Origin: an uncultured Rhodospirillaceae bacterium
Lineage (GTDB): Bacteria > Pseudomonadota > Alphaproteobacteria > RF32 > CAG-239
Reading direction: 5' to 3'
Assembly: GCA_900313155.1 (NCBI GenBank)
Contig: OMQE01000137.1
Coordinates: 1 to 9,083, forward strand
DNA length: 9,083 nt
The notes under the pieces are model-generated. The model ran no database searches, had not been told where the DNA came from, and worked only from the letters and a program-made list of their open reading frames with translations. Every line of letters starts with the position of its first letter. The stretch's first letter is position 1. Made by a program: the position numbers and the translations under genes. Below are positions 1 to 5,467 of the stretch, piece after piece.

Positions 1-1082
1 AAATATTGTTCGAACACCGCCGGTCCTAATGTGTGTAACAGTTCGTCAGGGTCTTTCTTTTCTTTCAAAAAGATATAGCTGACCGAATATCCGGCGCGCA
101 AAATCGGTAAAACTCTGTCAATAGAACGAATAGCTGCTTTAATACCTGCGCCGTCACCGTCAAAACATAAAATCGGATTCGGGCAAACTTTCCAAGCTTC
201 CAAAACCTGTTCTTCCGTCAGGGCTGTTCCCAGAGGCGCCACAGCATAGTTAAAGCCGAAACTATCCAAGGCAATAACGTCCATATAACCTTCGCAAATA
301 ATCAGCCGTTTGTTTTGGTATGCCGGCTCGCGGGCATGTGTCATATTATAAAGAATCCGGCGTTTATTAAAAATCGGTGTTTCCGGTGAGTTCAGATATT
401 TTGGCTGGCTGTTGTCCATAATCCGCCCGCCAAAGGCAATAATATTACCTTGTTTATCCATAATCGGAATCATAACACGGTCACGAAAAAAGTCGTGTGA
501 AGGGCGAGATTTGTCTTCCGGCACAGCTATTAAGCCAAGCTCAGCCATATCTTGTTCCGAAACACCTTTGGAAGTTAATAACGCTTTCAACCCGTTATTA
601 TTAGGGGCATAACCTAAGCGAAATTTTTGAATTATTTCATCACTCAAACCGCGTTTTTCTTTAAAATAGCGCAATCCGTAAGCGCCAATCGGCATACGTA
701 AATTTTTTTCGAAAAAAGCTGCCGCCATATCCATAATTTCGTATAACGACTTGCGTTTTTGGCTTTGTTCTTGGCTTTCTTTAGAAAATGCCGGCATTTG
801 CAAACCGGCTTTATCGGCCAATTTTTTTACAGCTTCTATGAACGGTAAGCCGTCCGATTCCATAACAAACCGAACAATATCGCCATGTGCGCCGCAACCG
901 AAACAATGGTAAAAACCTTTGCTTTCATTAATGGTAAATGACGGTGTTTTTTCGTGATGAAAAGGGCAAAGCCCCGTATATTCGCGTCCGCGTTTGGTCA
1001 ACTTGACCTTTTGCCCAATAATATCGGCAATTGAAAGCCGACTGCGCAATTCATCTAAAAATTTTTGTAAATCATCCGTCAT
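1..1082 (-). CDS. dnaG: DNA primase DnaG, C-terminus cut off by the window edge
   Basis: DNA primase makes the RNA primers for replication and works with the replicative helicase at the fork. I translated the minus strand from the ATG at 1082-1080; 360 codons are present and the frame stays open to the left edge. Family full length is about 580-650 residues, so the C-terminal helicase-binding domain lies outside. A CHC2 zinc ribbon is visible as C39, H42, C60 and C63. The catalytic core contains the conserved stretch GGRIMDNSQPKYLNSPET. The Toprim site is intact: E264 in EGYMDV, and D308 and D310 in FDGDGAG, all within one residue of the E. coli numbering. An in-frame TAA lies three codons before the ATG, so the start cannot move upstream. 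The gap to yqeY is 14 bases with no Shine-Dalgarno motif, which suggests coupled translation. Identification is firm. Confidence 0.97.
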   Translation of the reverse strand, partial: MTDDLQKFLDELRSRLSIADIIGQKVKLTKRGREYTGLCPFHHEKTPSFTINESKGFYHCFGCGAHGDIVRFVMESDGLPFIEAVKKLADKAGLQMPAFSKESQEQSQKRKSLYEIMDMAAAFFEKNLRMPIGAYGLRYFKEKRGLSDEIIQKFRLGYAPNNNGLKALLTSKGVSEQDMAELGLIAVPEDKSRPSHDFFRDRVMIPIMDKQGNIIAFGGRIMDNSQPKYLNSPETPIFNKRRILYNMTHAREPAYQNKRLIICEGYMDVIALDSFGFNYAVAPLGTALTEEQVLEAWKVCPNPILCFDGDGAGIKAAIRSIDRVLPILRAGYSVSYIFLKEKKDPDELLHTLGPAVFEQY

Positions 1083-1096
1083 TTGAGGTTAAATTT

Positions 1097-1549
1097 TTAT
1101 CCCAACAATTGCTTAATAAGGGCTGATGCGGCACCAAAATCCATTTGACCGGTGTATTTTGTTTTAAGCATACCCATTACCTTACCCATATCTTTAATAC
1201 CGGCGGCACCGGTGGCAGATATAGCTTCTTTAATGGCTTCGGTAACTTCTTGGGCGCTCATTTGTTTCGGTAAAAAGCGGGAAATTACATCTATTTCGTC
1301 CTGTTCCTTGGCAGCTAAATCGGCTCTGTTGCTTTCGGTATAAATGCGAATGGACTCATTGCGTTGTTTAATCATGGTTTGCATCATTGCCAAAAGTTCG
1401 GTATCATCGGCTTTTTCTTTGCCTTTTCCGCGCGCTTCGACATCTTTTTCTTTTTGTCCGGCAATAATCAAACGGACAGCATTAACAGTTTTTGTATCTC
1501 TTTGTTTCATTGCTTCTTTTAAGCTATTTTGCAAATCTTCTCTTAACAT
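1097..1549 (-). CDS. yqeY: YqeY family protein (GatB/YqeY domain)
   Basis: This 150-residue protein belongs to the YqeY family, a small, mostly helical protein related to the C-terminal tRNA-binding part of GatB. Its cellular role is not settled. Recognisable parts are an N-terminal helix rich in K, E and Q followed by NAVRLI (23-28), the conserved FLPKQMS (92-98) and the KDMGKVMG motif (119-126). Length matches the family (about 150). A longer frame opens at 1582, but the start at 1549 is preferred. It has a TAAGGAG ribosome site six bases upstream, and it gives the usual family N-terminus, whereas the longer start adds eleven residues and would overlap the upstream gene. It sits between the zinc-ribbon gene (22-base gap) and dnaG (14-base gap), apparently in one operon. 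A yqeY-dnaG pairing is common in alphaproteobacteria. Confidence 0.93.
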   Translation of the reverse strand: MLREDLQNSLKEAMKQRDTKTVNAVRLIIAGQKEKDVEARGKGKEKADDTELLAMMQTMIKQRNESIRIYTESNRADLAAKEQDEIDVISRFLPKQMSAQEVTEAIKEAISATGAAGIKDMGKVMGMLKTKYTGQMDFGAASALIKQLLG

Positions 1550-1555
1550 TATTTT

Positions 1556-1562
1556 CTCCTTA
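1556..1562 (-). promoter_or_regulatory. Ribosome-binding site of yqeY
   Basis: On the minus strand this reads TAAGGAG, ending six bases before the ATG at 1549. It decides between the two possible yqeY starts, because the alternative ATG at 1582 lies inside the upstream gene and lacks such a site. Confidence 0.85.
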
Positions 1563-1571
1563 TTACTTAAT

Positions 1572-2363
1572 TTATCTGCCATCAGAGGTAAAAGACAAAC
1601 GAATTGTTTTTGCCTCGGCGGTTTTATTTTCCAACACCATAAAAAACATCGAACTCATACGCGGATTTAAGTCTTTTATAGAAAGCAATTTTGTTTGACT
1701 ATCCAAGATTTCGCCATCATTAGTAGCTAAAACAGCCTTTATCGGCGGTAATTTTGCTTTATACGGTCCCTGATTGACCAGCTGACCGGATATTTCAACA
1801 AAATGTTTCTTTCCACGTTCAACAGGTGTGATGTTTAACTGTTCGAAGGTAACATTTTTAGCGTTATAAACACTATCCAAACTCAAGTTATTGTAAAAAT
1901 TTTCCATAGACGGCACATAGCGCACAATTTCATAGCGATGATAGTAACCGATAAATACCGTGAACAGAGCGATAAGACATAAAATGAAACCGTTAAGTAA
2001 AAAAGGCGAAAAAAAGACCTGCATTTTACGCTTGGCAACATCTATCGGTTCCGTCACTTTATCTTGAGCCGAATCAGCCGTTTTGGCATAAACAGTATTT
2101 TCTGCTCCGATAAACAAACTCTCGGTGTTGTGTGACAAACGTTTGAACATGGTTTGAACATCTTGTTCAATATCTTCTTGGCTTTGCGATGGTAAAATTT
2201 TTTGCGCCTTAACCTTGTTATCTGGTTCCATATCTGATACATCTTTGGGATATACCGTCCATACGTTTCCGCATTCCACACATTTGAATCGCCGACCTTG
2301 TTCCGGTATTTTATCTGCCGCAATATTATATACGGCAACACATTTAGGACAACTTATTAACAT
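1572..2363 (-). CDS. Membrane-anchored zinc-ribbon protein (MJ0042 finger, DUF3426-like)
   Basis: A 263-residue protein of unknown function. The N-terminus is an MJ0042-type zinc ribbon with C5-P-K-C8 and C28-V-E-C31, followed by the typical NVWTVYP. A charged linker (about 40-110) leads to a basic KRK stretch and one membrane span at about 120-141. The remaining ~120 residues look like a DUF3426-type beta-rich domain (ISGQLVNQGP; PPIKAVLATNDGEIL). The basic residues before the span predict a cytoplasmic zinc ribbon and a periplasmic C-terminal domain. The start has GAGG five bases upstream. Proteins of this type often lie beside ftsE in alphaproteobacteria, and here the gene diverges from ftsE. 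A role tied to division or envelope control is only inferred from that. It heads the minus-strand unit that includes yqeY and dnaG. Domain calls are good; function is unknown. Confidence 0.85.
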   Translation of the reverse strand: MLISCPKCVAVYNIAADKIPEQGRRFKCVECGNVWTVYPKDVSDMEPDNKVKAQKILPSQSQEDIEQDVQTMFKRLSHNTESLFIGAENTVYAKTADSAQDKVTEPIDVAKRKMQVFFSPFLLNGFILCLIALFTVFIGYYHRYEIVRYVPSMENFYNNLSLDSVYNAKNVTFEQLNITPVERGKKHFVEISGQLVNQGPYKAKLPPIKAVLATNDGEILDSQTKLLSIKDLNPRMSSMFFMVLENKTAEAKTIRLSFTSDGR

Positions 2364-2382
2364 CTTAACCTCTTTTTTTTAC

Positions 2383-2410
2383 ACTATATTCCAAAATTAT
2401 GCAGAAGCAA
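2383..2410 (-). promoter_or_regulatory. Candidate sigma70-type promoter for the zinc-ribbon/yqeY/dnaG unit
   Basis: On the minus strand, TTGCTT (2410-2405) and TATAGT (2388-2383) are separated by 16 bases. The -10 matches consensus at five of six positions and the -35 at three of six. Transcription would start near 2376, leaving a leader of about 12 bases that still contains the GAGG ribosome site. It is a sequence match only; in AT-rich DNA such matches also occur by chance. Confidence 0.45.
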
Positions 2411-2466
2411 CGAAAAAAAGTATTTTATTAAAAAAATTATTGTTGTAACGTATGGAATAAGAAAAC

Positions 2467-2473
2467 AAAGGAG
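2467..2473 (+). promoter_or_regulatory. Ribosome-binding site of ftsE
   Basis: AAAGGAG lies six bases before the ATG at 2480. It confirms the ftsE start and the orientation of the plus-strand operon. Confidence 0.85.
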
Positions 2474-2479
2474 TTTTTT

Positions 2480-3178
2480 ATGACAGAAGCAACAGAATTA
2501 CCGGCAATTATAGATTTACAAAATGTGGCCGTCGGATATGACGGTGTGGATATTTTAAATAATGTGCAAATAGCTTTGCAGTCCGGTTCGTTCACATTTA
2601 TTACCGGTCGAAGCGGTGCCGGAAAAACAACCCTGCTGAGTATGCTTTATTTGGTTAAGAAACCGAGCAAGGGGATTTTGAAGGTTTTTGGGCAAAACGT
2701 TAATTTTTCTAACCGCGATACTTTGGCTGAAATGCGTCAACGTATCGGCGTGGTGTTTCAAGATTTCCGCCTGTTGGAAAATATGAGCGTTTACGATAAT
2801 ATTGCCTTACCGTTAAGGGTGCGCGGTATGCCTGAAAAGGAAATTTATCGGCGTGTGGTTGAACTGCTTCAATGGGTAGAACTGCACAAAAGCATATATA
2901 AGCAATGCAGCACACTTTCCGGCGGTGAAAAACAACGTGTAGCCATTGCCCGCGCCGTCATCAATCGGCCGGATATTTTGTTTGCCGACGAGCCAACCGG
3001 TAGTGTCGATTCCGAAATTGCCAATAAATTGATGAGATTGTTTGTAGAACTCAACAAAGTGGGCACAACCGTGATTATTGCCACTCACAATGAGCAATTA
3101 ACATCTACATATAATTATCAACGAATTGATTTGCATAATGGTACAGCCAAGTTATATCCGGCTTTGCAACGTATATAA
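2480..3178 (+). CDS. ftsE: Cell-division ATP-binding protein FtsE
   Basis: ATPase half of the FtsEX complex, which sits at the inner face of the membrane. In studied bacteria it uses ATP to switch on septal peptidoglycan hydrolases through periplasmic partners. The 232 residues hold a complete ABC ATPase: Walker A GRSGAGKTT (43-51), Q-loop Q94 in VVFQDF, signature LSGGE (146-150) followed by KQR, Walker B ILFADE with D170 and E171, D-loop SVD (175-177) and H-loop H193. Length is close to the family norm (about 220-235). FtsE is chosen over other ABC ATPases because of its phrases VVFQDFRLL and DEPTGSVD and because ftsX follows ten bases later. It leads the plus-strand operon. All key catalytic residues are present. 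Confidence 0.97.
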   Translation: MTEATELPAIIDLQNVAVGYDGVDILNNVQIALQSGSFTFITGRSGAGKTTLLSMLYLVKKPSKGILKVFGQNVNFSNRDTLAEMRQRIGVVFQDFRLLENMSVYDNIALPLRVRGMPEKEIYRRVVELLQWVELHKSIYKQCSTLSGGEKQRVAIARAVINRPDILFADEPTGSVDSEIANKLMRLFVELNKVGTTVIIATHNEQLTSTYNYQRIDLHNGTAKLYPALQRI

Positions 3179-3182
3179 GGAG
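3177..3182 (+). promoter_or_regulatory. Ribosome-binding site of ftsX, overlapping the ftsE stop
   Basis: AAGGAG begins inside the ftsE stop codon (TAA at 3176-3178) and ends six bases before the ftsX ATG at 3189. This arrangement favours coupled translation of the two subunits. Confidence 0.85.
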
Positions 3183-3188
3183 TGAAAA

Positions 3189-4103
3189 ATGCGCAGAGAT
3201 TTATTGATTGGGCAAAAACATGAAGTTCCGGCGGAAGACAACGATACGTCGATTTTTATGTATGTTCTGACTTCAATATACATGTATTTGTTTGTGGTTG
3301 TTTTAGCCATATTTATGGCGATAAACTCTATGGCCGGCAACTGGGAAAAAGATATTACCGGTTCAATTACGGTTCAGGTATCGCCAATAGAAGATGCCAA
3401 CAAGCATATTGATGTGGCAAAAACAAAAGAGCAGCTCAATAAAGTTGAGCAATTTATGGAACAAATTTCAGGTGTGGAAGAAGTGCAGGTTTTAGACGAT
3501 GCGGCAATTCAAAAACTGATGTCACCGTGGATTGGCAGTAAAGTAGATATGTCTACATTGCCTATTCCGCAGCTTTTAGATGTGCGCTTAAAACCAGACG
3601 CCGAACTCAATTATGACGAAATTACACGCGGTATGAAGCAATTAACCCCGAATGCTTCTATTGATAATCACCGTTTATGGCTCAACAGACTGATTAAGTT
3701 TGCAACTTCGCTGAAAACAATTGCATTGGCTATTTTGCTGATGGTTGTGGCAATATGTGCGTTTTCTATTTATTATTCGGCGCGCACAAGTTTGAACATC
3801 AATATTGAAACAATTAAAATTTTGCATATTGTTGGCGCAAAAGATAAGTTTGTGGCAAAATTATATGCTAAAAACTATGCAAAAATCGGGCTTTTTTCCG
3901 GAATTATCGGGCTTTTGGCGGCAGTGCCTTGCATTATGTTGGTCGGAAAGTATGGCATTTCAACCGGTAGCGGTTTGTTAAGCGGAGCAAGTTTATCCAG
4001 TGCGGCTTGGAGCGTGATTATGTTAACGCCGCTGTTTTCGTTATGCTATGCCATGTTCACTTCATATTGGACCGTTCGTAAATCTTTGGAGAAAATGGTT
4101 TAG
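3189..4103 (+). CDS. ftsX: Cell-division protein FtsX (permease-like subunit)
   Basis: Membrane partner of FtsE. The 304 residues show the FtsX layout: a cytoplasmic N-terminus, a first span at about 23-46, a periplasmic domain of about 120 residues (roughly 50-170), then three further spans at about 174-196, 222-244 and 270-292. Between spans two and three lies INIETIKILHIVGAKDKFVAK in shortened, recognisable form (IKILHIVGAKDKF), the FtsX/MacB-type coupling region that contacts the ATPase. In E. coli the periplasmic domain recruits the hydrolase activator EnvC; the partner here is not in the window. The gene starts ten bases after ftsE. Primary sequence is diverged from the E. coli protein, as is usual for FtsX, but topology, length and position make the call secure. 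Confidence 0.95.
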   Translation: MRRDLLIGQKHEVPAEDNDTSIFMYVLTSIYMYLFVVVLAIFMAINSMAGNWEKDITGSITVQVSPIEDANKHIDVAKTKEQLNKVEQFMEQISGVEEVQVLDDAAIQKLMSPWIGSKVDMSTLPIPQLLDVRLKPDAELNYDEITRGMKQLTPNASIDNHRLWLNRLIKFATSLKTIALAILLMVVAICAFSIYYSARTSLNINIETIKILHIVGAKDKFVAKLYAKNYAKIGLFSGIIGLLAAVPCIMLVGKYGISTGSGLLSGASLSSAAWSVIMLTPLFSLCYAMFTSYWTVRKSLEKMV

Positions 4104-4104
4104 A

Positions 4105-4698
4105 ATGCGAATAAAAAGAGGAATTTTGACACTGTTGTCCTTGTCTTTCGGAGCCTTATTGCTTTGGTGCGTAGGGTTCGTTTTGTTTGCAAGACAAATA
4201 AATTCCTATTCGCAAAATAAAGACATTACAGATGCTGTTGTGGTGTTAACCGGCGGAAGACACCGAATTGAAGAAGGGGTGAGTTTACTCAATGCCGGTA
4301 TTGGCTCAAGACTTTTTATTTCCGGCGTATCTAAAAATATATCTATTGCGGATATCGCCCAAAGGTCTGGTCTCAAAATTCGTGACGCGCGGCAGATAGA
4401 GCTGGGATATGAGGCGACCGATACAATTGGAAATGCGGCGGAAATAAGCCGTTGGGTGCAGAAAAATGATATCCGTTCTATACATTTGGTAACCTCTAAT
4501 TATCACTTGCCTCGAGCGTTAGAAGAACTGTCGGTTTATCAGTTACCGATAGAGGTGATTGCTTATCCGGTATATTCCGAAAAAATTGCTCATAAATGGT
4601 GGCGCTCGTTTGCCACTTTCAAGCTTTTGGCAGCGGAATATAACAAATTTTTATATACATATCTTAATCATAGGATACAACAAATAGTGGAGATGTAA
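4105..4698 (+). CDS. YdcF/ElyC-type DUF218 membrane-anchored protein
   Basis: A 197-residue protein of the DUF218 (YdcF/SanA/ElyC) family. Members are linked genetically to envelope integrity and, for ElyC, to undecaprenyl lipid-carrier and peptidoglycan metabolism; the biochemical activity is uncertain. Visible parts are an N-terminal signal anchor (about 8-28, after MRIKR), the strand DAVVVLTGGR (43-52), E56/E57 in the next helix, GYEATDTIGNA (101-111) and TSNYHLPRA (130-138), all typical of DUF218. The frame is open further upstream to an ATG at 4048, but the start at 4105 is preferred. It gives a proper signal anchor and follows the ftsX stop by one base, whereas the longer start overlaps the last transmembrane segment of ftsX. 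The nearest ribosome-site match (GGAG, 4088-4091) is 13 bases away, so translation is probably coupled to ftsX. Position between ftsX and plsC fits an envelope role. Confidence 0.88.
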   Translation: MRIKRGILTLLSLSFGALLLWCVGFVLFARQINSYSQNKDITDAVVVLTGGRHRIEEGVSLLNAGIGSRLFISGVSKNISIADIAQRSGLKIRDARQIELGYEATDTIGNAAEISRWVQKNDIRSIHLVTSNYHLPRALEELSVYQLPIEVIAYPVYSEKIAHKWWRSFATFKLLAAEYNKFLYTYLNHRIQQIVEM

Positions 4699-4699
4699 T

Positions 4700-5458
4700 A
4701 TGTTGTATATTCGTTCTTTTTTGGCAAATATATTTTATTTTGGAACTTTAATGATTGGCTGTATTATTCAGCTTCCGGTGGCATTGTTGCCACGTAAGTG
4801 TTCTATTTTTTACTGGGATAGAATTGTGATGCCGATAGCTCTTTATTGGGTTCATTTGTTTGCCGGCATCAAGTTTGAGGTGAGGGGGCAAGAAAATATT
4901 TTGCCGCAAAATGCAATATATGCCTGCAAGCACGAATCGGCGCTTGAAACATATTCTTTTACGCAATTTGTGCCAACAACGACATACATCTTGAAAAAGG
5001 AATTGGTTTATATGCCGTTTTTTGGTTGGGCGCAATATTTTTATGGCATGATTCCTGTCAATCGCAAGGGCGGGGCGGCAGCTATGAAACATATGTTAAG
5101 CGAAGTTAAAAAGCGCACCGATACCGGTCGGCCGGTGGTTATTTTTCCGGAAGGGACTCGTTGTCAACCCGGAACGACCAAAGGGTATAAATCGGGGATT
5201 ATGTTTTTGGCGGAAAATTTGGATTTGCCGGTGATTCCGGTGGCGATTAACACCGGCTTTTTCTGGGCAAAAAATTCCTTTTTACGCTACCCGGGAACGG
5301 CTGTTTTCGAATTTTTGCCGGCAATTAGCGCCAAAGGGAAAACAAAAGAACAATTTATGCATGAATTGGAAACGGCTATTGAAACAAAATGTGCCGAATT
5401 GAACACGGAAACAGTGGCAAAATATCCGTATGTTGCAAAATTTTTGGCGAAAAAATAA
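4700..5458 (+). CDS. plsC: 1-acyl-sn-glycerol-3-phosphate acyltransferase (PlsC family)
   Basis: Predicted to add the second fatty acyl chain to lysophosphatidic acid, giving phosphatidic acid at the inner membrane. The 252 residues begin with a hydrophobic segment (about 8-30). Acyltransferase motif I appears as KHESALET, so the catalytic pair is H78 and E83 rather than His and Asp. Motif II is GMIPVNRKGG (116-125), motif III FPEGTR (149-154) and motif IV LPVIPVAINTG (about 176-186). The HX4E form also occurs in other proteobacterial PlsC proteins with the KHQSxWET-type motif, so the enzyme is likely active. GGAG (4689-4692) precedes the ATG by seven bases, and the upstream stop is one base away. 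Substrate preference cannot be read from sequence; an acyltransferase acting on another lysolipid is possible. Confidence 0.92.
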   Translation: MLYIRSFLANIFYFGTLMIGCIIQLPVALLPRKCSIFYWDRIVMPIALYWVHLFAGIKFEVRGQENILPQNAIYACKHESALETYSFTQFVPTTTYILKKELVYMPFFGWAQYFYGMIPVNRKGGAAAMKHMLSEVKKRTDTGRPVVIFPEGTRCQPGTTKGYKSGIMFLAENLDLPVIPVAINTGFFWAKNSFLRYPGTAVFEFLPAISAKGKTKEQFMHELETAIETKCAELNTETVAKYPYVAKFLAKK

Positions 5459-5463
5459 GGTGA
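5458..5463 (+). promoter_or_regulatory. Ribosome-binding site that points to an ATT start for sppA
   Basis: AGGTGA is a six-base match to the anti-Shine-Dalgarno end of 16S rRNA. It begins on the last base of the plsC stop codon and ends four bases before the ATT at 5468 (seven bases counted from AGG). No comparable site precedes the TTG at 5498. Confidence 0.75.
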
Positions 5464-5467
5464 AAAT

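Larger units (their letters stand above)
2364..2479. promoter_or_regulatory. Divergent intergenic region between the zinc-ribbon gene and ftsE
   Basis: This AT-rich 116-base gap is the only place in the window where genes point away from each other. It should hold the start signals for both transcription units. A sigma70-like match is visible for the minus-strand side. For the ftsE side I found no convincing -35/-10 pair, only AT-rich sequence before the AAAGGAG ribosome site. No strong inverted repeat or operator is evident. Confidence 0.7.

Noticed and set aside
1550..1582. Upstream ATG for yqeY at 1582
   Set aside because: It overlaps the zinc-ribbon gene, adds eleven residues not typical of the family, and the TAAGGAG site clearly serves the ATG at 1549.
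1344..1670. Open frames on the plus strand opposite yqeY and the end of the zinc-ribbon gene
   Set aside because: They lie antisense to well-supported genes, resemble no family, and are low-complexity hydrophobic translations typical of the complement of AT-rich coding DNA.
4048..4104. Upstream ATG at 4048 for the DUF218 gene
   Set aside because: It would lie within the final transmembrane coding part of ftsX and spoil the signal-anchor N-terminus; 4105 fits the family better.
4930..4960. PlsC as an inactive enzyme because the motif I aspartate is missing
   Set aside because: The glutamate variant of this motif is present in other proteobacterial PlsC-like proteins, and all other motifs are intact.
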